NCBI RefSeq assembly: GCF_005765165.1
Contig: NZ_VCIW01000009.1
Span: forward strand, 62,001 to 126,000
DNA: 64,000 nucleotides
Reading direction: 5' to 3'
Origin: Paenibacillus antri
GTDB lineage: Bacteria > Bacillota > Bacilli > Paenibacillales > YIM-B00363
In this document: positions 43,124 to 51,718 of the stretch, one piece after another
Layout: every line of letters begins with the position of its first letter
How positions within the stretch are numbered: position 1 is the first letter of the stretch
Translations under genes and position numbers: made by a program
The notes under the pieces: model-generated
The model's input: only the letters and a program-made list of their open reading frames with translations
Databases searched by the model: none
Told to the model about the DNA's origin: nothing

Positions 43124-43867
43124 TTATTTCGCAGCCGATGCGGCCGATTGTTTCGATCCGACGAGGAGAATGTACCCCAAGTGTTCGGCGGAATTCCCCA
43201 TGATAGCATCGTAGGCGTTGGTGACCTCCCAGATGTCCACGTCGAATAGAGAGCCTGTATCGATTTGCTGGTATTCGTCCTTGTATAACTGCTTCTGTTC
43301 GATTCCTGTCGGGAACGGGAAAGGGCCGTCGATATGAAAAGGGCGAAACCCCGCATTCCGTGCTTCGACGGTCCAATCCTCGGGCTCCCAAAGCTTCGAT
43401 ATTCCATAAAATCGAGCGATCGCATCATGGGCTTCCGACGGCATGGAGCTTCGACGGATCATCTCTCTGTCGAATAATCGACCCCCTCCCCGCAAGACCC
43501 GATAATACTCTCGCAGGGCTTGGGGGGTGTCGGTGAAGATCGACACGGATTCGACGAGGACGACGTCGAACGATTCGTCGGGGAACGGAAGAGCCGTCGC
43601 GTCGCCTCTCCTAAATTCGACCGTAAGCTTTTCTTTCTCGGCCCGAGCTTTCGCCTTCGCGATCATATCCGGACGGATGTCGATTCCTGTGACTCGATGA
43701 CCTTGCGCGGCAACGTAACAAGCCGTTCTCCCCGTGCCGCAACCGACCTCCAGCACCTTGGCATCGGGGGGGAGCGGATACGCTCTCAATTGCTTCACGG
43801 TTTCCGCGAAGCCTCCGGGATGGGCGTCGCCGATCCCTAACCTCGCCAACATCTCTAAGTACTCCAT
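43124..43867 (-). CDS. Class I SAM-dependent methyltransferase, 247 aa
   Basis: Rossmann-type methyltransferase: motif I VLEVGCGTGRTACYVAAQG, acidic loop VTGIDIRPDMIAKAKARAEK, motif IV DVVLVESVSIF and EYYRVLRGGGRLF. ATG 43867 follows AAGGAAGGAG; the frame is open another 35 codons upstream but without a ribosome binding site. UbiE/Methyltransf_11-like. Substrate unknown. Confidence 0.88.
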   Translation of the reverse strand: MEYLEMLARLGIGDAHPGGFAETVKQLRAYPLPPDAKVLEVGCGTGRTACYVAAQGHRVTGIDIRPDMIAKAKARAEKEKLTVEFRRGDATALPFPDESFDVVLVESVSIFTDTPQALREYYRVLRGGGRLFDREMIRRSSMPSEAHDAIARFYGISKLWEPEDWTVEARNAGFRPFHIDGPFPFPTGIEQKQLYKDEYQQIDTGSLFDVDIWEVTNAYDAIMGNSAEHLGYILLVGSKQSAASAAK

Positions 43868-44225
43868 GGAGCACGCTCCTTCCTTTTGGGATCGATAACC
43901 CCAAGATCGCGTATATCGCGGGAGAAAGGATGGACCGGTACTGCGTATAAGACTATCGATAGATTCGGCCATCGTACGAATACATGGGCATCTTATGCGC
44001 CCGACCCCCGTTCGGTGTGCGCCGACATTATTATGGAGTGCCGATGCGAAACTTCGCGTTTGCGGGACGGTACGGTGACGAGGTTTCTGAACGAAGAGAA
44101 CGTACGGTGCAGAGCGACGGACGATGATAGCTGGTGAACGCTACATATCGTATCCCGCCTTGTGGATGCCCCCCATCGAGCGACAACGCCGTGGATATGT
44201 TCCGGCGCCGGGAAGCGGCGAGACG
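43868..44225. other. Gene-free stretch of about 360 bp
   Basis: No frame here has a ribosome binding site and protein-like composition. Short frames on both strands contain rare-codon and Arg/Ser-rich shadows. It could be decayed coding sequence. No repeat or RNA structure stood out. Confidence 0.4.
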
Positions 44226-44774
44226 CTAGTTCCTCAATAAGCCCGGCGGATGGTAGGGCGGGGGGATTTTCAGCCAGCCGTTCTTTCGCATGAGATTTTT
44301 GGCATGGGCGCCCAGCTTCGCCTGTTCGAAATGAAACTTCGCCCACATGGCTCCGATATCGTTGCGAATGCATTCGGTCATATTCCGCGAGCATTCCATA
44401 ACGGTGACGAGCAATTTCGTCGATAACATATTCGCGATTTCGACGTCGGTCAATTTCGCGCCCATCGGGACCGCATTCGGATCCGACCGCGGCTTATCTT
44501 CCGGCAGAGACGGCAACGGAATCCCCTCGGCTTCCATGAACTTCTTCAATTCGTCCGACTGGGAGGTGCACATCTTGATGGCCTCGTCCAGGATCTCGAG
44601 GAGATCTTTTTCCGTCGTCATATTCCTTCCGATCTGCTCCAGAACCACAATTTCTTGGACGAACGCAAGATATTTCCACGCATCCATGACTTCCCCGACA
44701 TGCATCAGGGGTTTGGGGTCGGGGTCGGAAAGCGTTTGGAAAATCCCTGTCACGGATTCTAATAGGTTCGTCAT
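44226..44774 (-). CDS. DUF3231-family helical protein, 182 aa
   Basis: A helical bundle protein (MTNLLESVTGIFQTLSDPDP, VQEIVVLEQIGRNMTTEKDL, NDIGAMWAKFHFEQAKLGAH) of the DUF3231 type common in spore formers, shorter than the two-domain versions of 330 residues. Conserved acidic and His residues in the helices suggest a metal-binding ferritin-like bundle. ATG 44774 follows GGTGGAGGCG. Related proteins occur in spores; no function is established. Confidence 0.72.
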   Translation of the reverse strand: MTNLLESVTGIFQTLSDPDPKPLMHVGEVMDAWKYLAFVQEIVVLEQIGRNMTTEKDLLEILDEAIKMCTSQSDELKKFMEAEGIPLPSLPEDKPRSDPNAVPMGAKLTDVEIANMLSTKLLVTVMECSRNMTECIRNDIGAMWAKFHFEQAKLGAHAKNLMRKNGWLKIPPPYHPPGLLRN

Positions 44775-45024
44775 TCGATCGCCTCCACCTGTAATTTTTC
44801 CTAATAAAAGTAAATTCATCCATATAAAAAGAGGACGACCGAACGTGCCGGCCGACCTCTTTCGCTGTTCTATTCGTTGCCCAATAAGGCTTAGATTTCC
44901 GATTCGATGGGTTGTCCGAACGAATTATCAATTCACATTCTCGCGTTTCAATCGCATAAAACATGGCGACATGAGGGATTCTTCTCGAGTACCGACAAAT
45001 TCCAGCATAAAGGAGTCGTCACCC

Positions 45025-45246
45025 ATGGCGAGACCCGACAGTCGAACCGAGAACGTCGATAGACTGAACAAGAACACGAAAAACACGATCGAGAAGTTGA
45101 ACGAAGCGCAGGAGTACTTACAGGAGCATGCGGACGAGCTGTCTCCGGGGGAAGCCTCGGCGATCCGCGCGAAGAACGAGCGTCGCCGCACGAACATCGA
45201 GGCGCTCGAAGGGGAAATCAAGGAAGAGCGGCGGGTAGAGAAGTAA
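45025..45246 (+). CDS. tlp: Small acid-soluble spore protein Tlp, 73 aa
   Basis: MARPDSRTENVDRLNKNTKN followed by TIEKLNEAQEYLQEHADELS and a charged tail with NERRRTNIEALEGEIKEE matches the Tlp minor SASP family. AAAGGAG lies before ATG 45025, and the open frame upstream has no start signal. Expressed in the forespore in Bacillus under SigG. I could not identify a convincing SigG promoter here. Confidence 0.9.
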   Translation: MARPDSRTENVDRLNKNTKNTIEKLNEAQEYLQEHADELSPGEASAIRAKNERRRTNIEALEGEIKEERRVEK

Positions 45247-45266
45247 CGAGTCCGTCGGAAAATGAG

Positions 45267-45297
45267 GAAGGGGGGCGGCGCGCCCCCTTCTTTTTTT
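45267..45297 (+). terminator. Terminator of tlp
   Basis: GAAGGGGGGCG-GCG-CGCCCCCTTC followed by seven T. Confidence 0.92.
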
Positions 45298-45306
45298 ACG
45301 TTCGCT

Positions 45307-46104
45307 TCAGAACCAGTAAGCCCCCTCGCCGATGCGGGCTCGGAACGGCAAACCGGGCGAACCGCCCGAGGGAGACGGATGCTGCGCGTACGGCGCCAGC
45401 TTCATATAGTTCGGCCGCGTCGTCTGCGGCAGCAGGAACGCCGAACGGAGCGCCCCGGGCTTGCGATGCTCGTTCAGCTTCGCGACGATCGCGTCGGCGG
45501 AGCGGATGCCGATACCGTGCCCGTAGTAGGAATCGCCGCCCATGTAGATGACGTTCTCGCCCTGCCATTGCATCGTCGCCGGATCGACGTCCGGATTGTC
45601 GAAGTACAAGCAGTCGCCGGGCACGAATCGCGTGGAAGGAATCGTCGTGAGCCCGAGGTCTCGGTCGACGTTCCAATGGAACAGGAACGTATTCGCGAAC
45701 AGCCGGTCGTACGCCGCGCCGCCGATCGTCTCGAGCGCCGCTTTATAAAAGACGATCACGATCGCCGTCGCGCATTCGAACCCGTACATCGGACCGTTCC
45801 GGTAAATATCGAGCAGCGCCTCCGACGGCTTCCGGTCGCTCCGCAGCCGGAAAGCGCCGTTCGGCTCCCGCCGCCAATAGTCCTCGTTGCAGCGCGAGTT
45901 CTCGAACGTCTCGAAGCCGACGCCGCTGACGTTCAGCGCCCGGGCGGCTTCGAGCGTCGCCTCGCGCATCCGCAGCTCGAAGTCGAGGTCTCGCACGCTC
46001 GGATACGCGCCGTTCGTCCGAGCCGCCAGGAGCGTCAGGAGCGCGAGCCGCGTCTCCGAGACGTCGGGCAACGAGCTGCCGTCGGATTGCAAGATATGAA
46101 TCAT
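45307..46104 (-). CDS. tgl: Protein-glutamine gamma-glutamyltransferase (spore coat Tgl), 265 aa
   Basis: Forms epsilon-(gamma-glutamyl)lysine cross-links in spore coat proteins during maturation. The catalytic Cys111 lies in MYGFECATAIVIVFYKAALE, followed by the FLFHWNVDRDLGL and DSYYGHGIGI segments that supply the remaining active-site residues. Slightly longer than the B. subtilis enzyme (245 residues). GAGGTGAAAT precedes ATG 46104. In B. subtilis it is made late in the mother cell. It is convergent with tlp. Confidence 0.95.
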   Translation of the reverse strand: MIHILQSDGSSLPDVSETRLALLTLLAARTNGAYPSVRDLDFELRMREATLEAARALNVSGVGFETFENSRCNEDYWRREPNGAFRLRSDRKPSEALLDIYRNGPMYGFECATAIVIVFYKAALETIGGAAYDRLFANTFLFHWNVDRDLGLTTIPSTRFVPGDCLYFDNPDVDPATMQWQGENVIYMGGDSYYGHGIGIRSADAIVAKLNEHRKPGALRSAFLLPQTTRPNYMKLAPYAQHPSPSGGSPGLPFRARIGEGAYWF

Positions 46105-46253
46105 ATTTCACCTCATTCCGCGTAGTTACCCACATCTTATTCCGCAATGCGGGAGATGCGCCCCCTTTTCCCGCAAAACCCGGTATAATAGAGAGGAATT
46201 CGAAATCGCCGCATCGAAACATATCATGTAGAGAGACGTTAGGAGGAGAGAAC

Positions 46254-46982
46254 ATGACGAACGAAATTATTGCGCACCGGGGCTGGTCCGCCGAGGCGCC
46301 GGAAAATACGTTGGCCGCGTTCCGGAAGGCGCTCGACGCCCCGTACGTCGCCGGATTGGAGCTTGACGTACAGCTGTCGAAGGACGGCGTGCCGGTCGTC
46401 ATCCACGACTTCACGCTGCAACGGACGACGAACGGAACCGGGTTCGTGAAGGACAAGACGCTGGCGGAGCTGAAGGCGCTCGACGCGGGGATATGGTTCG
46501 GCGAAGCGTTCCGAGGCGAGCCGATTCCGACGCTGGCGGAGGCGCTCGCGCTCGCGAAGGGGCGCGGGACGGTGAACATCGAGCTCAAGACGGCGGGTCA
46601 TATGTATCCGGGCTTGGCGGAGGCCGCGGTGAAGGTCATCCGGGAAGCCGGGATGGAGAAGGATGTCTACTTCACGTCGTTCGATCATCTGGTCATGCTG
46701 GAGGCGAAGTCGATCGCCCCGGACATTCGGACGGGACTCCTTGTAGGCGGTCGACCGATCGCGATGAAATATCAGTTCGAGGCGACCGGCGCGGACGTAC
46801 TGTCGATCGCGTACCCATACATTACGCCGGAGCTCGTGAAGGAGACGAAGGAGCTCGGCATCGGGCTGTTCGCCTGGACGATCGACGACGTCGAGCGAAT
46901 TCGCGCCGTCGCGGCGCTCGATTCCTCTATCGCGATCTGCACGAACCGTCCGGATCGGGCGCGCGAAGCGCTCGGCGTCTAA
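46254..46982 (+). CDS. Glycerophosphodiester phosphodiesterase, 242 aa
   Basis: A cytoplasmic GDPD TIM barrel that hydrolyses glycerophosphodiesters to glycerol 3-phosphate. IIAHRGWSAEAPENTLAAF holds the catalytic His and Glu, with LELDVQLSKDGVPVVIHDFT (metal Asp and second His) and VNIELKT (Lys). AGGAGGAG precedes the ATG and a TATAAT lies at 46184-46189. It is followed at 34 bp by a response regulator gene, so the three downstream genes may share a transcript. Confidence 0.95.
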   Translation: MTNEIIAHRGWSAEAPENTLAAFRKALDAPYVAGLELDVQLSKDGVPVVIHDFTLQRTTNGTGFVKDKTLAELKALDAGIWFGEAFRGEPIPTLAEALALAKGRGTVNIELKTAGHMYPGLAEAAVKVIREAGMEKDVYFTSFDHLVMLEAKSIAPDIRTGLLVGGRPIAMKYQFEATGADVLSIAYPYITPELVKETKELGIGLFAWTIDDVERIRAVAALDSSIAICTNRPDRAREALGV

Positions 46983-47016
46983 CGTTGCGGTCGAAGAACG
47001 GAAGGAGCACGAGGAT

Positions 47017-47391
47017 TTGACGAAAATATTGCTGGCGGACGATGAACTCGCGCTTCGGTTTCTGATTACGGAGACGCTGGCCGAAGAAGGCTACGAAGTG
47101 AAAGAGGCGGAGGACGGGCGGGAAGCGATGCGTCTCCTGCAATCCGAATCGTTCGACGTCGTCATCTTGGATTACATGATGCCGGAGCGAACCGGCGTCG
47201 AAGTGTGCGAATGGCTGCGTCGAACCGACGGGGACAACCGCGATAAACCGGTCGTTCTCCTTACGGCGAAGGCTCAGCAGAAGGATAAAGATCAGGCGCT
47301 CGCCGCGGGCGCGACCGAATACATGATCAAGCCGTTCAGCCCGCTGCAGCTGCTCGAGCTCGTCGACCGTCTCGCGGGCGGGGCCCGGTAG
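47017..47391 (+). CDS. Single-domain response regulator, 124 aa
   Basis: A stand-alone receiver domain: acidic pocket Asp8-Asp9 in ILLADDE, phosphoacceptor Asp52 in VVILDYMMPE, LLTAKAQQKD and the conserved Lys in MIKPFSPLQLLELV. No output domain follows. TTG 47017 follows AAGGAGCACGAGG. Four bases separate it from the hybrid kinase gene, which is its probable partner; it could act through protein contact or as a phosphorelay step. Confidence 0.93.
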   Translation: MTKILLADDELALRFLITETLAEEGYEVKEAEDGREAMRLLQSESFDVVILDYMMPERTGVEVCEWLRRTDGDNRDKPVVLLTAKAQQKDKDQALAAGATEYMIKPFSPLQLLELVDRLAGGAR

Positions 47392-47394
47392 CCG

Positions 47395-50283
47395 GTGGAC
47401 TGGCTGAAGGGGAAAGACAAGCTCGGACGCCGCGCGAATCGGCGCATCTACGGACTGGTGCTCGCGCTGATCGCATGCGTCGTCGCGTTGGGGACGATCG
47501 CCGGCGGCGAGCTGCGGCGCACCGGGCGGGAGATCGAAGTCGGCTTCGGCGAGCAGCAGGCGCTCGAGGAGCTTCAGGTGCAATTCGACCGCGTCGTGAT
47601 GAATGTGCGAGGGTATATCGCGTACGGCAATACCGGCTTCTTGCAGGACGTGGAGGTGGAGCGCGTTCGTTTCGAGAATCGGCTGGCGACGGCGGATTCC
47701 GATACGGCGGCGATGGAAGAAATCGCGACGCTCTGGCGGGAGTACGACGGCTTGATCGACGAGGCCGTCGGATATAAGGCCGAAGGCGACGCGGACGCGC
47801 TGTCGGCGTTGTCGCGCGAGCGGACGACGCCGGCGATCGATCGGATCAACGCCTTGATCGAGGAGCTCCTCTCCGAGAAGGAGAAGGAGCTCCGCGGCTT
47901 GATGGAGGAGAGCCGCCGGGTGTCCGAACGGTTGATCTGGGGCGTTCTGGTCTTCGCGGTGTTGATGTTCGGCTGGGTCGCCGTGTCGCTTCATCGCTTC
48001 TTCCAAGCCTCCGTCATTCAGCCGCTCTCCGTCCTTGGCCGATCCTTCGAGCGATTGAGCCGCGGCGTCTCCGCTCGTCTGCCGGACGATTACCGGGACG
48101 ACGAGATCGGCGCGGTGTACCGCGGCTTCAACTTTATGACCGGCGAGCTCGAGCGTCGTCAAGACGAGTTGGAGCAGAGCAACGCGGAGCTTGCCGCGCA
48201 GCGGGACGAGCTGGAGGCCCAGAACGAAGAAATTATGGCGCAGCAGGAAGAGCAGGAGCGGACGCTGCGCAAGCTGACGGAGCGGGAGCGGGATCTGGAG
48301 CTGCTCACCCGGTACCAGGAGCGGCTTACGGGCTTCACGGAGATGGAGACGTTCCTTGAAGCGGGCGTCTCGGCCATGCTGAACGCGCTCGGGCTGGACG
48401 CGGCGCTCGTCGTGCATCGCCCGGCCGGGGGGAGCGATGCGCGGCTCTTGCATGCGGTCGGGTATCCGGCGACGCTCGCGGACCTGGAGAACGGGCAGGG
48501 CCGGTTGTACGGCCCCGCGGACCGCGTGTTCAGGGAGCGCACGATTCTGACGCTGCGCCGCCCGGTCACCGGGGACGAGCGGGGGCTGCATCGAGGCTAC
48601 GAAGAAGCGGTCGATCATTACTGCCCGCTGCTCGACGACGAGCTCGCCCCGATCGGCTTCCTGCTTCTCACGGGATACGGAAGCAAGTCGGCCGAGCCTG
48701 CGTTCCTTCGCGTGATCGCCGGCGTCGCGAAGCAGTTTTCCATCGCGTTCCACGCGCAGCTGCTGAACGAGGATCGACGGCGCCAAGCGGCGGAGCTGGA
48801 GACGCTCAACGTCGAGCTGGAGCACGAACAGCAGCGTCTCCGCTCGCAGCGCGACCTCGTCCAGGGCATCGTCCAGTCGATCCACGAAGGCTTGATCATG
48901 TGCGATTACGGCATCGTTCGGTTCGCGAATCCGACGGCCGACGCGTTCTTCGGCATGGCGGCGGATCGCGGCGCCGGAGTCGCCCAGTTCTGCGAGCGGC
49001 TGGAGCGGGGCAGCGACGGCACGTTGACGGGCTTGTACCGGAAGCTGACGGCGCTGCAGGAGGGCGCGGCGGAAGAGCTCCACGCGCGCTTCTCGTACCG
49101 GCCGGCCGAAGACTCGGCTCTGCGGCATTACGAGCTGCATGCGAACGTCTTGGAGTCCGGCGCGTCGAACCGGCAGCTGCTGCTCGTCTTCCGCGACCGG
49201 ACGGAGGAAGAGAAGGCGGACGAAGCGAAGAACGAGTTCGTGAGCATCGTCTCGCACGAGCTGCGAACGCCGTTGTCGAGCATTATGGGCTTCATGGAAA
49301 TTTTGCTCCATCGCGAAGTGGCGAAGGAGAAGCAGCGGAAATACCTGGAGACGGTGTACAAGGAATCGCAGCGGTTATCCCACTTGATCGGGGACTTCCT
49401 GGATTTGCAGCGCATGGAGTCCGGGAAGCAGACGTATCACCTGACGCCGATCGCGGTGGAGCCTTGGCTTCGAGAGCTGGTCGAAGGGTGGAAGGGGCAA
49501 TGGCCGCACCGGATCGAGCTGCGGCTCGAGACGGATGCGCCATACGTCGTCGGCGACGCCGACCGGCTGACGCAAGTGATGCACAATCTGATCAGCAACG
49601 CGATGAAATATTCGCCGGGGCAAGATCGGATCGTCGTGCGGGTACGAACCGAGGGGGAACGGTGCGTCATCGACGTGACCGACTTCGGTCTCGGCATTCC
49701 GGAGGAAGCGAAGCCGAAGCTGTTCACGAAGTTTTACCGGGTCGACAATTCGGATCGACGGCAGATCGGCGGCACGGGTCTCGGCTTGTCGGTCGTGAAG
49801 GAAATCGTAGAGGCGCACGAGGGAGCGATGAGCTTCGACTCGGAGCTGGGGGCGGGCAGCACGTTCACGGTGTCGCTGCCGCTGTACGAGGTGCCGTCCG
49901 TGGAGGGCCGCGTCGTCGTCGTCGAGGACGACACGAACGCGTCGGGCCTCATCGCCGTCGCGTTCGAGAAGCTGGGCTTGTCGATTCGGCCGTTCGCGAC
50001 CGCGGAGGCGGCGGCGCTCGCGCTTCGGCGTTCGGACGCCGAAGCGCGTCCGGCGCTGTGCATCGTCGACGTGCAGCTCGGCGGCCGGCAATCGGGCTGG
50101 GACTTCCTCGCGGAGATCCGGGAGACGCCGGCGGCGCAGGACGTCCCGATCGTCTTGACGACGGTGCTCGATCCGCCGCAAGGCTTCCACGAGACGCCGA
50201 GGATGCGCTACTTGCGCAAGCCGTTCACGGTGGAGCGGCTGCTGCAGGTCGCGAAGCAGGCGCTCGACGGAGAGCCGCTGTGA
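47395..50283 (+). CDS. Hybrid sensor histidine kinase, 962 aa
   Basis: Order: TM1 near 20-40, extracytoplasmic helical sensor (CHASE3-like, with YIAYGNTGFLQDVEVERVRF), TM2 near 183-203, HAMP, coiled coil, GAF-like (320-470), PAS-like (about 500-600), HisKA (His about 621 in IVSHELRTPLSS), HATPase (NLISNAMKYSPG, GLGIPEE, GGTGLGLS) and a C-terminal receiver (Asp about 892 in CIVDVQLGG). Start GTG 47395 with a weak site. Ligand unknown; works with the response regulator gene 4 bp upstream. Confidence 0.93.
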   Translation: MDWLKGKDKLGRRANRRIYGLVLALIACVVALGTIAGGELRRTGREIEVGFGEQQALEELQVQFDRVVMNVRGYIAYGNTGFLQDVEVERVRFENRLATADSDTAAMEEIATLWREYDGLIDEAVGYKAEGDADALSALSRERTTPAIDRINALIEELLSEKEKELRGLMEESRRVSERLIWGVLVFAVLMFGWVAVSLHRFFQASVIQPLSVLGRSFERLSRGVSARLPDDYRDDEIGAVYRGFNFMTGELERRQDELEQSNAELAAQRDELEAQNEEIMAQQEEQERTLRKLTERERDLELLTRYQERLTGFTEMETFLEAGVSAMLNALGLDAALVVHRPAGGSDARLLHAVGYPATLADLENGQGRLYGPADRVFRERTILTLRRPVTGDERGLHRGYEEAVDHYCPLLDDELAPIGFLLLTGYGSKSAEPAFLRVIAGVAKQFSIAFHAQLLNEDRRRQAAELETLNVELEHEQQRLRSQRDLVQGIVQSIHEGLIMCDYGIVRFANPTADAFFGMAADRGAGVAQFCERLERGSDGTLTGLYRKLTALQEGAAEELHARFSYRPAEDSALRHYELHANVLESGASNRQLLLVFRDRTEEEKADEAKNEFVSIVSHELRTPLSSIMGFMEILLHREVAKEKQRKYLETVYKESQRLSHLIGDFLDLQRMESGKQTYHLTPIAVEPWLRELVEGWKGQWPHRIELRLETDAPYVVGDADRLTQVMHNLISNAMKYSPGQDRIVVRVRTEGERCVIDVTDFGLGIPEEAKPKLFTKFYRVDNSDRRQIGGTGLGLSVVKEIVEAHEGAMSFDSELGAGSTFTVSLPLYEVPSVEGRVVVVEDDTNASGLIAVAFEKLGLSIRPFATAEAAALALRRSDAEARPALCIVDVQLGGRQSGWDFLAEIRETPAAQDVPIVLTTVLDPPQGFHETPRMRYLRKPFTVERLLQVAKQALDGEPL

Positions 50284-50295
50284 GCGGGCTAGCCC

Positions 50296-51201
50296 CTACC
50301 CTGCGAACCATTCGCCGCGGGCGATGAGGAAGCAGCGGCCGCCGACGACGATGTCATAGTCGTCGGCGCTCTTCCTGGTTCCGCGCAGCGACAGGAGAGA
50401 CGGGCGACCGACGGCATACCCTTGCTCGGCTCGGAGCTCGAACGCGTCACCGTATAGGCCGTGGCGCAGCAAGTACCCGATCAGCGCGCCGTTCGCGCTC
50501 CCGGTCGCCGGGTCCTCCGGGATGCCGAGCGATTCCACGAATACGCGGACATGCAAGTCGCGTCCGGGCTCGACGGCATCTCTTGCGAACGCTAGGATGG
50601 CCTTCGACTCGATCGCTTGCGCGAGTTCGAGCTGCTTGTCCCGGTTCGGGCGAGCGGAGCGGAGCGCGTTCAGCGAACGAAGCGGCACGATGAGAGACGA
50701 GAGTCCCGTAGATACTTCTTGCACAGGCAGCGAATCTTCGATATCGCCGGCGTCCACGCCCAGGACGTCGGCGATTCGCGTATGGGGGACTTCCGCGCCG
50801 AACGTCGGCCGAAGCTGGCGCATCCAGAGCCGGCTCGGCGCTTCGGAGGCGCCGTCGTCGTACTCGAGCGCGACGTCGATCGGGCCGACGCCGAGCCGCA
50901 GCGTCAGCGCGTCGATCGGCTCGCGACTGCGAATGCGCTGCAGGACGTACGCCGTCCCAAGGGTCGGATGTCCGGCGAACGGCAGCTCCGACTCGGGCGT
51001 GAAGATGCGGACGTGGTACGAGCCGTCGGCCTCGGGGGCGTTCGCGACGAAGGTCGTCTCGGAGAAGTTGACTTCCTTCGCGATGCGCTGCATCTCTTCG
51101 GAAGTCAGATCGTCCGCGTCGAGGAAGACGGCGAGTTGGTTTCCGGCGTATTTCGATTCGGCGAATACGTCGACGATATAATACGGTACGGTGAACGGCA
51201 T
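50296..51201 (-). CDS. PhzF-family isomerase/epimerase, 301 aa
   Basis: A two-lobed diaminopimelate-epimerase fold. Conserved YYIVDVFAESKYAGNQLAVF, the catalytic-Glu region VNFSETTFVAN, FAGHPTLGTAYVLQ and EDPATGSANGALIGYLL are present. ATG 51201 follows AAAGGGG; 19 further codons upstream lack signals. Most family members outside phenazine operons have unknown substrates. It is convergent with the hybrid kinase. Confidence 0.93.
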   Translation of the reverse strand: MPFTVPYYIVDVFAESKYAGNQLAVFLDADDLTSEEMQRIAKEVNFSETTFVANAPEADGSYHVRIFTPESELPFAGHPTLGTAYVLQRIRSREPIDALTLRLGVGPIDVALEYDDGASEAPSRLWMRQLRPTFGAEVPHTRIADVLGVDAGDIEDSLPVQEVSTGLSSLIVPLRSLNALRSARPNRDKQLELAQAIESKAILAFARDAVEPGRDLHVRVFVESLGIPEDPATGSANGALIGYLLRHGLYGDAFELRAEQGYAVGRPSLLSLRGTRKSADDYDIVVGGRCFLIARGEWFAG

Positions 51202-51304
51202 GGCGAAGACCCCTTTTTCCCGATGGAGTTGGATAGGATTGGCAGCGTGTGATCGCATTATAACCTAGTCATCGTGTACAATGGAACAAAGGAGCGTGGA
51301 AACG

Positions 51305-51718
51305 ATGAACAGACGGTTTTTCACTCCGCGTGAAGCGAACGAGCTTCTCCCCTTTATTCGCGAAGACATCGTACGCTTACAGAAGACGAAGCGCGAGTTC
51401 GTGGAGATCGCATTGAAGCTGCGCGAGATGCGCATTACCCATGAGCAGGCTTCGAAGGAGCCGCCGGAAGACGACTTGTTTCAGATGGAAGCGAGCATGG
51501 AGTTTTTGCAGATGGAGGCGAAGACGTTGTCCGACAGCATTCGGCTCAAGGGCGCCGAGCTGAAGGACGTGGATCACGGTCTGGTCGACTTCCCCGCTAG
51601 GATCAATGGAGAAGAGGTATTGCTTTGTTGGAAACAAGGAGAGGAACGCATCGAATTTTATCACGGACGGGACGACGGCTTTCGCGGGCGACGTCCGATT
51701 CCCGAAGGCTTGGAATAG
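51305..51718 (+). CDS. DUF2203-family protein, 137 aa
   Basis: Helical protein starting MNRRFFTPREANELLPFIRE, with a C-terminal segment VDFPARINGEEVLLCWKQGE typical of DUF2203. AAAGGAG lies before ATG 51305. No enzymatic motif is known for this family. Its 3' end overlaps the predicted start of the copper protein gene by 94 bp in another frame. Confidence 0.88.
   Translation: MNRRFFTPREANELLPFIREDIVRLQKTKREFVEIALKLREMRITHEQASKEPPEDDLFQMEASMEFLQMEAKTLSDSIRLKGAELKDVDHGLVDFPARINGEEVLLCWKQGEERIEFYHGRDDGFRGRRPIPEGLE

Noticed and set aside
43993-44394. 133-aa minus-strand frame overlapping the DUF3231 gene
   Set aside because: No start signal, and it overlaps the better-supported DUF3231 gene in another frame.
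44950-44965. SigG promoter for tlp (CATAAAA)
   Set aside because: No TGAATA-like -35 box lies 17-18 bp upstream.
46927-49311. 794-codon minus-strand frame opposite the hybrid kinase
   Set aside because: High GC removes stop codons from antisense frames. It is Arg-rich, lacks motifs and overlaps a well-supported kinase.
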